A stretch of DNA of 64,000 bases from Bradyrhizobium ivorense (GCF_900696085.1 NZ_CAADFC020000007.1:62001-126000), one strand, 5' to 3'; counted from the first letter of the stretch, positions 31,447 to 39,574 are shown. Program-made: numbers and translations. The notes: generated by a model from the letters alone, not told the origin.

Positions 31447-31935
31447 TTAGCTCTGCGGCGGCGGCTCGTTCGGCGGGGTCGGACGGGTCCGCTGCTGGGC
31501 CATGAAGGCGTCGAACTCTTCCTTGTCCTTGGCGTGACGCAGGCGGTTCAGGAAATCCTTGAACTCCTTCTGCTCCTCCTCAAGACGGCGCAGCGTCTCG
31601 GTGCGATATTCGTCGAAGGCGCGGTTGCCGCTCGAGGGCGGGCCGAAGCCGAAGCCAAAACCGCGGCGCTCCATGCGGTCACGCATCCGGTCCATCTTGT
31701 ACTGCATCCGCTCCATCTTGTTCTGCCAGCGATCCATGTCGTGGTGACTCCAACAGGCCATCTTTCTGCTCCCGAGTGTGAAAAAGAGAATGGCGAGACC
31801 GATCGGCCACCAGATCATGAAGCCGAGGATGATCAGCGCGATCTTGAGGGGGTGCCACGGCGCCCAGTGCATGTGCGGCGGGTACTGCTCTTCGACGGGG
31901 CCGCGCCAGCGATTGACATCAGCGGTGTAGGCCAT
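31447..31935 (-). CDS. DUF2852 membrane protein
   Basis: Protein of 162 residues. One hydrophobic hairpin (LKIALIILGFMIWWPIGLAILFF, about 31-53) is followed by a Met/Arg/Asp-rich amphipathic helix (RWQNKMERMQYKMDRMRDRM) and a Gly-Phe-rich segment (GFGFGFGPPSSGN), then a C-terminal charged helix (RTETLRRLEEEQKEFKDFL). This layout is the DUF2852 family; function unknown. A perfect palindrome TGTAAAT-AAC-ATTTACA lies 36-52 bp upstream of the start and resembles one at the start of the neighbouring tetR gene. Confidence 0.85.
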   Translation of the reverse strand: MAYTADVNRWRGPVEEQYPPHMHWAPWHPLKIALIILGFMIWWPIGLAILFFTLGSRKMACWSHHDMDRWQNKMERMQYKMDRMRDRMERRGFGFGFGPPSSGNRAFDEYRTETLRRLEEEQKEFKDFLNRLRHAKDKEEFDAFMAQQRTRPTPPNEPPPQS

Positions 31936-31970
31936 TTCCCTTCTCCATCACGGCATCACGCCGTTGTGAA

Positions 31971-31987
31971 TGTAAATAACATTTACA
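31971..31987. promoter_or_regulatory. TGTAAAT-AAC-ATTTACA palindrome, candidate TetR operator
   Basis: Perfect 7-bp inverted repeat with a 3-bp spacer in the promoter region of the DUF2852 gene. It shares TGTAAA half-sites with the palindrome at 32798-32816, which overlaps the start of the adjacent TetR gene. Confidence 0.6.
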
Positions 31988-32067
31988 TAGATAGCCGATC
32001 CCTTGGCGAAGTCAAGCGGAGCGGATGACGCACCCAGCTAATTATTTTCGGGTCTATTTTTGAAACT

Positions 32068-32799
32068 TTATTTCGCCTTGCCCCAAGGACCAGCCTTTTC
32101 GCCGGCCTTGTCGCCGGTCGGCTTGTCGTTCAGCGGCGGCGGCGTGGCACCCGGCCGGCGATCGGTGGGGAAGCCGAGGCCGCGCAGATAGATCAGCACC
32201 TCGGCCTCGAGCAGGTCCTCCGCCGACATCGGCAGTTTTCTGCGCGCGGCATCGCCGCGGCCGAACAACGAGGCCACGCCATGCGACATCGACCAGATGT
32301 GCAGCGCCATCATCATCGCCGGCGGGCGCGGCGTGCCGGGCGGCGCCAGCGCGGCAAGCCGCTCGGCAGCGGCACGGATGATCGCAAAGGCGCGCTCGCC
32401 GGCGGCCATGAGCGCCGGATTTGCATCGGGCGGCAGCCCGGATTCGAACATCGCCGAGTAGAATGCGGGCTCCTGGCGCGCGAAGGCGAGATAGGCCTTG
32501 CCGACCCGCTCGAACGCCGTGACGGTGTCGGGGCGGCCGTCGTCCCAGGCCTGCGTCAGCTGCTGCTCAAACTGCTCGAAGCCGCGCTGCGCGATGCTGG
32601 CGATCAATTCGTCGCGGTCGCGGAAATGCCGGTACGGCGCCGCCGGGCTGACGCCGGCCATGCGCGCGGCATCGGCGAAGGTGAAGCCGGCCGGCCCCTT
32701 CTTCGAAATCAGGTCGAGGGCGGCCTGCAGCAACGCCTCTTTGAGATTGCCGTGATGATAGCCGCGCTCGCTGCGGCCTTGGTCCTTCCGCCAGCTCAT
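32068..32799 (-). CDS. TetR/AcrR family transcriptional regulator
   Basis: Repressor of 243 residues. The N-terminal helix-turn-helix spans about 12-60 (RGYHHGNLKEALLQAALDLI, FTFADAARMAGVSPAAPYRHF). The ligand-binding part is of the WHG type (AFARQEPAFYSAMFESGL; ALHIWSMSHGVASLF). The C-terminal 30 residues are Pro/Gly/Lys-rich and probably disordered. A palindrome overlaps the start codon, consistent with autorepression, and a related palindrome precedes the DUF2852 gene downstream, the probable target. Confidence 0.92.
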   Translation of the reverse strand: MSWRKDQGRSERGYHHGNLKEALLQAALDLISKKGPAGFTFADAARMAGVSPAAPYRHFRDRDELIASIAQRGFEQFEQQLTQAWDDGRPDTVTAFERVGKAYLAFARQEPAFYSAMFESGLPPDANPALMAAGERAFAIIRAAAERLAALAPPGTPRPPAMMMALHIWSMSHGVASLFGRGDAARRKLPMSAEDLLEAEVLIYLRGLGFPTDRRPGATPPPLNDKPTGDKAGEKAGPWGKAK

Positions 32800-32816
32800 G
32801 TGAACGGCTTTTACAT
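32798..32816. promoter_or_regulatory. ATGTGAA-N5-TTTACAT imperfect palindrome over tetR start
   Basis: One mismatch separates the two 7-bp arms. The arms share the TGTAAA half-site of 31971-31987. It covers the tetR start codon, and no ribosome-binding site is seen, so the message may be leaderless and autorepressed. Confidence 0.5.
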
Positions 32817-32899
32817 GAGGTCGCGGTAAAGGTCACTAGCGGCGGGATGCGGCCCCGACCAAGATTAACGGACCGCGTCACCGCAAACGCTTTCTCGCC

Positions 32900-33127
32900 C
32901 CGTCACCCTGAGGTGGCCGCTTCTTCAGCGGCCCTCGAAGGGTCGACGGCGACCAGCCGGGCCGATTCATCCTTCGAGGCTCGCAAGAGCTCGCACCTCA
33001 GGATGACGGGGAGATATCGCGGCGGCGGCTCGCTCAGTCCGTTGCCCGGATGGAGCGCAGCGCAATCCGGGGTGACCTCGCGACGAAGAGACCGCCCCCG
33101 GATTTCGCTTCGCTGCATCCGGGCTAC
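32900..33127. repeat. Two adjacent palindromic repeats (GTCACCCTGAGG class and TTGCCCGGATGGAGCGC class)
   Basis: The first, 32900-33009, has arms CGTCACCCTGAGGTGG and GCACCTCAGGATGACGGG. The second, 33041-33127, has arms GTTGCCCGGATGGAGCGCAG and CTTCGCTGCATCCGGGCTAC. Together they fill the gap between tetR and the YciI genes. Confidence 0.75.
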
Positions 33128-33134
33128 GAAGACC

Positions 33135-33503
33135 TTACCGACCCGGGATCGGCAGCACCGGCATGATCTCCACCGCTTCGCCCGGGAAGATCGTGAAGTG
33201 CGGGTGGTTCTCGAACAGTTTTGCGGCGGCCTCGTGCGACTCGGCGCGCACCACGGTGAAGCCGGTCATCAGGTTGGAGATGTCGGCGATCCCGCCGGGG
33301 CCGACCCGCTTGGTCTTGCCGAGCGGCCCGCCCATCTCGACCAGCACGTCCTTGTGCTTTTCGACCCAGGCGCCCCAGGCTGCCATGCCCTGCTGCTCCT
33401 TGGCGCGCCGCTCGGCTTCGGGCATCGCGTTCCAGGCGGCCATGCCGCTGCCAGTGCTGCCGCTGCCGAGATAGACCGCGAGGAATGTTTTGGTGGCGCT
33501 CAT
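33135..33503 (-). CDS. YciI family protein (third of a YciI trio)
   Basis: Small ferredoxin-like fold protein of 122 residues. It contains an invariant-type pattern with LGKTKRVGPGGIADISNLMTGF and a C-terminal HPHFTIFPGEAVEIMPV, close to YCII-related proteins, but it lacks the DGPF tetrapeptide of its neighbours. It lies 42 bp downstream of another YciI gene and probably shares the transcript that starts at the sigma-type promoter at 34545-34571. Enzymatic role unknown. Confidence 0.8.
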   Translation of the reverse strand: MSATKTFLAVYLGSGSTGSGMAAWNAMPEAERRAKEQQGMAAWGAWVEKHKDVLVEMGGPLGKTKRVGPGGIADISNLMTGFTVVRAESHEAAAKLFENHPHFTIFPGEAVEIMPVLPIPGR

Positions 33504-33545
33504 CGTGTGCTCCGTTGTGGTTGGTTGGGTTGCATAGTTGGTGGA

Positions 33546-33971
33546 TCAGCGCAGCGCCTTGCCCCAGCCACCCTGCGGATGCTCGAAGGTGGCCGCCGCC
33601 TGCTGCACCTCCTCGGAGAAGTCGCCCATCTCCTGGACCTGGCGGATCTCGATGACCTCGTTGGCGGTGGCCGGGCACTTCTTCGCCCATGCGATCGCCT
33701 CCGCGCGCGAGGCGACGTCGATCATCCAGAAGCCGCCGATCACCTCCTTGGCCTCGGTGAACGGACCGTCGGTGACGACAGGCTCGCCGGTCGCGAAGCT
33801 GACTCGGGCGCCGGTCGCCGGCGGATGCAGGCCCTCCAGCGTGATCAGCACGCCGGCATCCTTCAGCGCCTGATTGTACTTCATCATCGCGGCGACGCGC
33901 TCGGGGTCGAGGTCGAGCTTGGCCGGCGCGGTCTCGTAGCCGTGCGGGATCATCAGCATCATGAAACGCAT
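33546..33971 (-). CDS. YciI/DGPF family protein
   Basis: Protein of 141 residues with the DGPF motif intact (VVTDGPFTEAKEVIGGFWMIDV, about 64-85) and the N-terminal MRFMMLMIPHGYETA that opens most DGPF proteins. It follows the next YciI gene by 106 bp; that gap contains a short inverted repeat (ATTCCGAGGCCTGCCCGGAAT region) but no recognisable promoter. Genes of this family are the standard neighbours of ECF42 sigma factors. Confidence 0.85.
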   Translation of the reverse strand: MRFMMLMIPHGYETAPAKLDLDPERVAAMMKYNQALKDAGVLITLEGLHPPATGARVSFATGEPVVTDGPFTEAKEVIGGFWMIDVASRAEAIAWAKKCPATANEVIEIRQVQEMGDFSEEVQQAAATFEHPQGGWGKALR

Positions 33972-34077
33972 TGTTGGTTCCTTTTTCCGATGTCATTCCG
34001 AGGCCTGCCCGGAATCTCATGCAACAACTTCTGGATTCCGGGTTCAGCCCTGCGAGCCGCCGCGGAATAACGCTTCG

Positions 34078-34494
34078 TCACTTCTTCGTGGTCTGGGCGC
34101 GCAGGCGCTCTTCCTGGTCGCGCAATTCGGGGGTCAACGCCTCGCCGAAATCCTCGGCCGCGAAAACCTGGCGGATTTCGATCTCGGAGCCGCCGTCGAA
34201 CGGCGCGCGCTTCATCCAGTCGATGGCCTCGTCGAGCGATTTGGTCTCGATCAGCCAGAAGCCGCAGACGAGATCGCCGGTGAGGCTGAACGGCCCGCGG
34301 GTCACGGTGCCCTGCCCGCCCGCATATTTCACGCGCGCGCCCTTGTTGGTCGGATGCAGCCCCTCGCCGGCCTGCATCACACCGGCCTTGACCATCTCCT
34401 CGTTGAACTTGCCCATTGCGGCGAGCAGTTCGGTGCTCGGCATCACGCCGGCCTCGGTGTCCTTGTTCGCCTTCACGATCACCATGAACTTCAT
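34078..34494 (-). CDS. YciI/DGPF-like family protein, first of the trio
   Basis: Protein of 138 residues opening MKFMVIVKANKDTEAG. The signature position reads VTRGPFSLTGDLVCGFWLIET, so DGPF is changed to RGPF. The C-terminal EIRQVFAAEDFGEALTPELR is typical of the group. Directly upstream is a match to TGTCGG-N17-CGTC (34545-34571), leaving a predicted 5' leader of about 45 nt. It is likely the first gene of a three-YciI operon. Confidence 0.85.
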   Translation of the reverse strand: MKFMVIVKANKDTEAGVMPSTELLAAMGKFNEEMVKAGVMQAGEGLHPTNKGARVKYAGGQGTVTRGPFSLTGDLVCGFWLIETKSLDEAIDWMKRAPFDGGSEIEIRQVFAAEDFGEALTPELRDQEERLRAQTTKK

Positions 34495-34544
34495 CGTCCT
34501 GCTCCGTTGTCCTCAAGGCCGGTTTGGCCGCTGCTCGCCTGAAA

Positions 34545-34571
34545 GACGATGCGGACCTTGCCGCGCCGACA
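34545..34571 (-). promoter_or_regulatory. ECF42-type promoter for YciI trio
   Basis: Reading on the minus strand: TGTCGG (34571-34566), 17 bp, CGTC (34548-34545) followed by TTTC. One of seven sites with the same bases and spacing in the window. Confidence 0.7.
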
Positions 34572-34635
34572 CGCCCGATGAAATTATTTGCCAGGTCATT
34601 GCGGCGCGATGTCGCGCAGTTTTCCGGATCATGCT

Positions 34636-35007
34636 TCAGCGTTCTCGCCTGACCAGCGCGCCGTCCCGGTATTCCGGGCCGAAATAGACGTCGATGCGCT
34701 GCACCTTGTCGCCGTCGAACACGAAGAATTCGGTGTTGCGAAAGCGCGTGCCGTCCTTGGCGACGCATTGATAGGTGACGAAGGCGTCACTGCCGTCGAC
34801 CATGATGCGCTCGATCGCGTGGCGGCCGATCCAGTTGCTGTCGCGCCAGCACCTTTCGAAATAGGTCGGCTTGTCGATGGCATCGTCGTAGGGCGAGGTG
34901 AAGCGGAACTCGTCCGCAAACGCGTTCTCGACCGTGGCACGGTCGTTGGCGAGATAGGCGGCGAAGATCGCGCGGATGGTCTCCGCCTTGTTGCCAGCTG
35001 CAGCCAT
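34636..35007 (-). CDS. NTF2-like (SnoaL-type) protein
   Basis: Cone-shaped alpha+beta fold protein of 123 residues with the pattern of the SnoaL/NTF2 superfamily: ETIRAIFAAYLANDRATVEN (8-27), FADEFRFTSPYDDAIDKPTYFERCW, and the C-terminal strand VQRIDVYFGPEYRDG. Active-site chemistry cannot be assigned. A TGTCGC-N17-CGTC site lies about 70 bp upstream (35077-35103). A partial TTTTCCGGATCATGC repeat fragment lies just downstream. Confidence 0.85.
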   Translation of the reverse strand: MAAAGNKAETIRAIFAAYLANDRATVENAFADEFRFTSPYDDAIDKPTYFERCWRDSNWIGRHAIERIMVDGSDAFVTYQCVAKDGTRFRNTEFFVFDGDKVQRIDVYFGPEYRDGALVRRER

Positions 35008-35076
35008 GTCATCTCCACATGCGTTGCCCGGGCATCCGAAGCGGCAATCGCTCCGGAACCCGGGCCTCGGATGGAA

Positions 35077-35103
35077 GACGAACGGGGCGGCCCGAATGCG
35101 ACA
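35077..35103 (-). promoter_or_regulatory. ECF42-type promoter for NTF2-like gene
   Basis: Minus strand: TGTCGC (35103-35098), 17 bp, CGTC (35080-35077) then TTCC. The bases before the -10, CCGTTCGTC, match those at 35827 and 41751. Confidence 0.65.
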
Positions 35104-35139
35104 AGCGGGCCGGGATTTTCTTTTGAGGCGGAACCGCGC

Positions 35140-35793
35140 TCAGCCGTCCTTCGGCAGCATGCCGAAATAGGGCTCGGCCGCCTCGAGCACGCGCGCGAAG
35201 GACGGCCGCGCCTTCAGCCGTTCCAGATAGGCGGCAAGCCGCGGATGGCCGTCGCCGAACGGCTCGTTCATGTCACCGTAGAACAGCGCCGGCGCCGCCG
35301 AGCAGTCGGCCAGCGTGAAGCGCTCGCCCATCATCCAGCCGCCGTCCGCGATCTCACGTTCGAGCAGCGCGTAGGTGGTGCGGATCTGGGCGCGCGCCTC
35401 CGCGACGCCGAGGGGATCGCGCCGGTCCGCCGGGCGGAGCCGGTCGAGCACGACCTTCTGCATCGGCAGATGGATGTAGAGGTCGATGACACGATCGCGC
35501 TGCCGGGTCTGCAGCGCGAGCGCGGGATCCTCGGGGATCAGCCTCTTGGCGCCCGGATAATGGCGGTCGAGATATTCGATGACGATGCTCGATTCCGGCA
35601 CCGTCTCGCCGCGGGCCGCGTCCTCAAGCACGGGAAAGCGGCCGATCGGCCAGAGCGCGAGCAGCGCGGCGCGCTGCGCCGGATCGCCGAGATTGACCAG
35701 GTTCGGCGTAAACGCCGTACCGTTCTCGTGGAGCGCGATCAGCGCCTTCCAGCAGAACGACGACAGCGGGTGGTAATGCAGTGTAAGTGACAT
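35140..35793 (-). CDS. Glutathione S-transferase
   Basis: Cytosolic GST of 217 residues. The N-terminal thioredoxin-like domain (1-80) opens LTLHYHPLSSFCWKALIAL, with the active Ser/Cys region SSFCWK, and contains the glutathione-binding PESSIVIEYLD (about 66-76). The C-terminal helical domain follows (GERFTLADCSAAPALFYGD). Start ATG 35793 has GGAG 7 bases upstream; the frame extends four codons more to 35805. A TGTCGG-N17-CGTC site sits at 35827-35853. Divergent from the SDR gene. Confidence 0.9.
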   Translation of the reverse strand: MSLTLHYHPLSSFCWKALIALHENGTAFTPNLVNLGDPAQRAALLALWPIGRFPVLEDAARGETVPESSIVIEYLDRHYPGAKRLIPEDPALALQTRQRDRVIDLYIHLPMQKVVLDRLRPADRRDPLGVAEARAQIRTTYALLEREIADGGWMMGERFTLADCSAAPALFYGDMNEPFGDGHPRLAAYLERLKARPSFARVLEAAEPYFGMLPKDG

Positions 35794-35826
35794 CCGGAAC
35801 TCCATTAATCTGGTCCACGGGCACAG

Positions 35827-35853
35827 GACGAACCGGAGCGCTCCGCGCCGACA
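35827..35853 (-). promoter_or_regulatory. ECF42-type promoter for GST gene
   Basis: Minus strand: TGTCGG (35853-35848), 17 bp, CGTC (35830-35827) then CTGT; the predicted leader to ATG 35793 is about 27 nt. Confidence 0.7.
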
Positions 35854-35939
35854 TCTTAGCTCGGCGATATTTGGGCCGCGCGGTTGACATCACCGGGCAA
35901 AGATCGCAGACGGGTCGAGCCTCGAACGACGGACGCCTG

Positions 35940-36728
35940 ATGAATTCTCCCGCACAGAAAGTCGCACTGGTGACCGGCGCCGCGCGCGGCATCGGGCTCG
36001 CGACCGCAAAACGCTTTCTCGCCGAGGGCTGGCGCGTCGCGCTGCTCGATATCGAGGGCGAGTTGCAGGCGCGCGCGGTGGCGGCGCTGGAGCGGCCCGA
36101 CGACACGCTGGCGCTGACCTGCGACGTTTCTGACGCAGAAGCGGTAGCGGCGGCGATCGCGGCGGTCAACCAGCGCTTCGGCCGGCTCGATGCGCTGGTC
36201 AACAACGCCGGCGTCGCGGTGTTCGCGCCGGTGCTGGAGACGTCGGATGCCGACTGGAGCCGGATCATCGCGGTCAACCTCACCGGCCCGTTCCTGTGCA
36301 CCAAGGCCGCCGCGCCTGTGATGCGCGAGCACGGCGGCGGCGCGATCGTCAATATCACCTCGATCTCGGCGGTGCGCGCCTCGACGCTGCGCTCGGCCTA
36401 CGGCACCAGCAAGGCTGGGCTTGCGCATTTGACAAAACAGCTCGCGGTCGAGCTCGCTTCGCTCGGCATCCGCGTCAATGCCGTCGCGCCCGGCCCGGTC
36501 GAGACCGCGATGGCGAAAGCCGTGCACACGGCGGAGATCCGCGCCGATTACCACGACGCGATCCCGCTGAATCGCTACGGGCTGGAAGAGGAGCTGGCGG
36601 ACGCCATCTTCTTCCTCTGCTCGGACAGCGCCAGCTACATCACCGGCCAGATCCTCGCCGTCGACGGCGGCTTTGACGCCGCCGGCATCGGCCTGCCGAC
36701 GCTGCGCGGCCAGCGGCGCAACGGGTAG
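35940..36728 (+). CDS. Short-chain dehydrogenase/reductase (SDR)
   Basis: Classical SDR of 262 residues. The NAD(P) motif TGAARGIG is near 13-20, the NNAG motif near 91-94, the catalytic Ser in ITSISAV near 142, and the YxxxK motif YGTSK near 155-159. The C-terminal CSDSASYITGQILAVDGGFD is typical. Asp in LLDIEG at the end of beta-2 suggests NAD preference. Start ATG 35940; the upstream frame to 35787 overlaps the divergent GST promoter. Substrate unknown. No ECF-type promoter was seen on this strand. Confidence 0.92.
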   Translation: MNSPAQKVALVTGAARGIGLATAKRFLAEGWRVALLDIEGELQARAVAALERPDDTLALTCDVSDAEAVAAAIAAVNQRFGRLDALVNNAGVAVFAPVLETSDADWSRIIAVNLTGPFLCTKAAAPVMREHGGGAIVNITSISAVRASTLRSAYGTSKAGLAHLTKQLAVELASLGIRVNAVAPGPVETAMAKAVHTAEIRADYHDAIPLNRYGLEEELADAIFFLCSDSASYITGQILAVDGGFDAAGIGLPTLRGQRRNG

Positions 36729-36778
36729 CGCAATCCCTCAACGGCCGCGGTTTGCGAACGCGAGCCGACGATCACCGT

Positions 36779-37024
36779 TCAAAACCCGCGCGGGCGCGGC
36801 TGCCTGGCAGCGTAATAGGGGTTGACCAGGCAGGTCGCCGGCAGCCCCGCCGCGGCGCCCTGGCACTGATCCATCGATGTGAACAGACAGTCCATCCGCT
36901 CGCCGATCAGCTCGCCGTAAACCCGCATGCAGATCGGGTAGCGCGCATCATAGGTTTGCGCCGCCGCCGGCCTTGTCATCCAGAGAACGCCGAGCGCGAG
37001 CAGCAATGCTCCGAGTAATTTCAT
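36779..37024 (-). CDS. DUF3551 small exported protein
   Basis: Secreted protein of 81 residues with a signal peptide (LLGALLLALGVLWMTRPAAAQ) and four Cys in the mature part (YPICMRVYG, MDCLFTSMDQCQGAA, ATCLVNPYY). The pattern matches DUF3551, a family expanded in Bradyrhizobium. Disulfide-stabilised; function unknown. Confidence 0.85.
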   Translation of the reverse strand: MKLLGALLLALGVLWMTRPAAAQTYDARYPICMRVYGELIGERMDCLFTSMDQCQGAAAGLPATCLVNPYYAARQPRPRGF

Positions 37025-37063
37025 GTGTGGCCTCCTGCACCCTGCCCTCCTGCACTGGCTATA

Positions 37064-37630
37064 TCACCGCTGGTTCACCGCGACCACGCGCCAGGCACCC
37101 TGCAGCCGGTCGATCCGGGTCAGCGACAGCGGGTCGATGACGAAGCGCAACGCCAGTTCCGGCGCAAGCTCGAGCGCGATCGCGAGCAGCGCGCGAATGG
37201 TGCCGGAATGCACCACCAGCACGACATCATCAGCCGGCAACCGCGCGAGCCCGGCCCGCGCTCGCTCGATCTGATCGGCAAAGCTTTCGCCGCCGGGCGG
37301 CCGGTTGGTCGCGGGTGCGTGCCAGAACGCCCCATAGGCGGCGCCGAGCTCGGCCTCGAGCTCGCTGTGGCGGCGGCCGGTCCAGTCGCCAAAATCCTGC
37401 TCGCGGAAGGCATCGTCCTCGATCGCCGCGAGGCCGAGCCGCGCCGCGGTCTCGCTTGTGCGCCGCGCCGGGCTGCAGACGGCGAAGCCGCGCTCCGGCA
37501 GCCGCACGCGCAGCGCCGCGAAGGCCGCGGCATCGCCGAGATCGGCCGGCGCATCGGGTGCGTGGATCACGCCGCGCGGCCCGTCGACCGGGGCGTGTCG
37601 GATCAGCCAGAGCCGGGTTTCGCTATTCAT
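37064..37630 (-). CDS. Histidine phosphatase, CobC-like (alpha-ribazole phosphatase candidate)
   Basis: Phosphoglycerate-mutase-like phosphatase of 188 residues. The catalytic RH is in LWLIRHAPVDGPRG (about 7-20), where RHG is changed to RHA, and the second catalytic His is in VVLVVHSGTIRALLAI (about 139-154). Context decides the function: cobS follows upstream by 5 nt and cobT is divergent, so dephosphorylation of alpha-ribazole 5'-phosphate or of the cobalamin phosphate is likely. Start ATG 37630; a GTG three codons upstream would overlap cobS. Confidence 0.8.
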   Translation of the reverse strand: MNSETRLWLIRHAPVDGPRGVIHAPDAPADLGDAAAFAALRVRLPERGFAVCSPARRTSETAARLGLAAIEDDAFREQDFGDWTGRRHSELEAELGAAYGAFWHAPATNRPPGGESFADQIERARAGLARLPADDVVLVVHSGTIRALLAIALELAPELALRFVIDPLSLTRIDRLQGAWRVVAVNQR

Positions 37631-37635
37631 CACGC

Positions 37636-38388
37636 TCACCCCAGCCGGGCTGCGAGCAGCAGCAGGATCGCGGTCTCCGCGACCTGCTCGGCGCCGCCGA
37701 GCACGTCGCCGGTCAGGCCGCCGATCTGCCGCTTGGCCAGCAGCGCCATGATCAGCGCCGCGGCGCCGGCCGCGATCGCGGCGAGCAGCGCGCTCGCGAA
37801 CGGAAGCATCAGAAACGCAATCACAAGCGCGATGCCCACACCGATCGCAGCGATCGCGCCGTCGGGCCGGCCGGCATTGGCAGCAAGCCCGTCGCTGCGC
37901 GCATTGGACAGGCTGATCGACAACCACGGCAGCACGCCGCGGCCCAGCGCATGCGCGGCGATCAGGCTCTGCACGACCACGCCATTCGGGATCGCCGCCA
38001 GCGCCGCAAGCTTGGCGGCAAAGCCGACCAGCAGCGCCAGCGCGCCATAGGTGCCGAGCCGGCTGTCGCGCATGATCTCGAGCTTGGCCGCGACATCGCG
38101 GCCGCCGCCAAAACCGTCGGCGACGTCGGCAAGCCCGTCCTCATGCAGCGCGCCGGTCAACAGCGCGCCGCCGCCGAGCGCGAGCGCCGCGGCGGCGAGG
38201 TCCGGCACACCGGCCGCGCGCAGCAGCATACAAAACAGCCCGATCGCGGCCCCGATCAGCGCCCCGACAACGGGAAACAGCCGCTGCGCCCGGGCAAAAT
38301 TCTCCGGCCGCGCGCCGTCCCGATGCGGCATCGGCAGCCGGGTCAGGAAGGCGGTGGCGGTCCTGAGATCGTCGAGCCATTCACGCAT
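37636..38388 (-). CDS. cobS: Adenosylcobinamide-GDP ribazoletransferase
   Basis: Cobalamin synthase (called CobV in some alphaproteobacteria), an integral membrane protein of 250 residues that joins adenosylcobinamide-GDP to alpha-ribazole. The N-terminal ATAFLTRLPMPH and the acidic motif GALHEDGLADVADGFGGG (about 80-97) are diagnostic, followed by multiple hydrophobic helices. Operon with the CobC-like gene; divergent from cobT. Confidence 0.94.
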   Translation of the reverse strand: MREWLDDLRTATAFLTRLPMPHRDGARPENFARAQRLFPVVGALIGAAIGLFCMLLRAAGVPDLAAAALALGGGALLTGALHEDGLADVADGFGGGRDVAAKLEIMRDSRLGTYGALALLVGFAAKLAALAAIPNGVVVQSLIAAHALGRGVLPWLSISLSNARSDGLAANAGRPDGAIAAIGVGIALVIAFLMLPFASALLAAIAAGAAALIMALLAKRQIGGLTGDVLGGAEQVAETAILLLLAARLG

Positions 38389-38418
38389 GATTACAGCCTT
38401 CGAGGAGCTTCTTGTTGG

Positions 38419-38464
38419 GCATGATCCTGTCGGAAAACCGCTTCACAGCGTTCCGGATCATGCT
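38419..38464. repeat. GCATGATCC...GGATCATGC palindromic repeat
   Basis: GCATGATCCTGTCGGAAAAC at the left and TTCCGGATCATGC at the right form an interrupted inverted repeat. It sits in the 108-bp spacer between the divergent cobS and cobT promoters. Copies at 51396-51441 and 52448-52492, and a fragment near 34614-34632. Confidence 0.75.
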
Positions 38465-38496
38465 TTAGCTTGCGCCCCGCTCGACGAGGGAATCGC

Positions 38497-39510
38497 ATGC
38501 AGTTCAGTACCCTAGACGATATCAGCGGCTTTTGTCGCGAGCTGCCCGGAGGTGACGACGCCGCCGCGGAGGCCGCTGCGCTGCGCCAGCGGAATTTGAC
38601 CAAACCGCCGGGCAGCCTCGGCCGGCTGGAGGAGCTTGCGATCTGGCTGGCGCGCTGGCAGGGACGCGAGCAGCCGCGGCTCGACCAGATCACCATCGCG
38701 GTGTTCGCCGGCAATCACGGCATCGCGGAACGCGGCGTCTCCGCCTACCCGTCCGAGGTCACGGCGCAGATGGTGGCGAACTTCGCCGCCGGCGGCGCTG
38801 CGATCAACCAGATCGCGAAACTGGCCGGCGCCGAGCTGCGGGTCGAGCCGCTCGAGCTGGCGCGGCCGACCCGCGATTTCACCATGGCGCCGGCGATGGA
38901 CACGGCGGATTTCCTGCTCGCGCTCGACGCCGGCTGGCGCACGGTGCCGGAGCAATGCGACCTGCTGGTGGTCGGCGAGATGGGCATCGCCAACACCACG
39001 GTGGCCGCGACGCTGTGCGCGGCCCTGATGGGCGGCCGCGGCGCGCGCTGGGCCGGCCGCGGCACCGGCGTCGACGATGCCGGGCTGTTGCGCAAGCGTT
39101 TGACGATCGATGCGGCGCTGAAATTCCATCGCGACCGGCTCCACGATCCGCTCGCGGTGGCGATGGCGCTCGGCGGGCGCGAGCTCGCGGCAATCGCGGG
39201 TGCGGTGCTGGCGGCGCGGGCGCGGTGCATTCCGGTGCTGCTCGACGGCTTTGTGGCGACATCAGCGGTGCTGCCGCTGGCCAAGCTTGCGCCCGGCAGC
39301 CTCGCGCATTGCCGCGCCGGACATGTCTCGGCCGAGCTCGGCCACCGCGAATTGCTGCGCGAGCTCGCGCTTGTGCCGCTGCTCGATCTCGACATGCGGC
39401 TCGGCGAAGCCTCCGGCGCGGGTGTCGCGATCCTGTTGCTGCGCGCGGCGCTCGCCTGCCATGGCGGGATGGCGACCTTTGCCGAGGCCGGGGTGTCGGG
39501 CGCGGGCTGA
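38497..39510 (+). CDS. cobT: Nicotinate-nucleotide--dimethylbenzimidazole phosphoribosyltransferase
   Basis: Makes alpha-ribazole 5'-phosphate for the lower ligand of cobalamin (CobU in some alphaproteobacteria). The 337 residues show LTKPPGSLGRLEELA (about 34-48), FAGNHGIAERGVSAYPSEVT (about 70-89), GEMGIANTTVAAT and the C-terminal GEASGAGVAILLLRAA, all typical, with the catalytic Glu near residue 301. Start ATG 38497 has GAGGGA upstream; nine further in-frame codons upstream are excluded by the repeat. Confidence 0.95.
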   Translation: MQFSTLDDISGFCRELPGGDDAAAEAAALRQRNLTKPPGSLGRLEELAIWLARWQGREQPRLDQITIAVFAGNHGIAERGVSAYPSEVTAQMVANFAAGGAAINQIAKLAGAELRVEPLELARPTRDFTMAPAMDTADFLLALDAGWRTVPEQCDLLVVGEMGIANTTVAATLCAALMGGRGARWAGRGTGVDDAGLLRKRLTIDAALKFHRDRLHDPLAVAMALGGRELAAIAGAVLAARARCIPVLLDGFVATSAVLPLAKLAPGSLAHCRAGHVSAELGHRELLRELALVPLLDLDMRLGEASGAGVAILLLRAALACHGGMATFAEAGVSGAG

Positions 39511-39574
39511 CAAATTGTCGCCGCATGGGCTAGCGTAACTTGGCCGGACGTCGTCAACCGAGGGGGGACTGCCG

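Noticed and set aside
38389..38496. Cobalamin riboswitch in the cobS-cobT spacer
   Set aside because: The spacer is 108 bp and mostly a GCATGATC-class repeat; no B12-box sequence is present.
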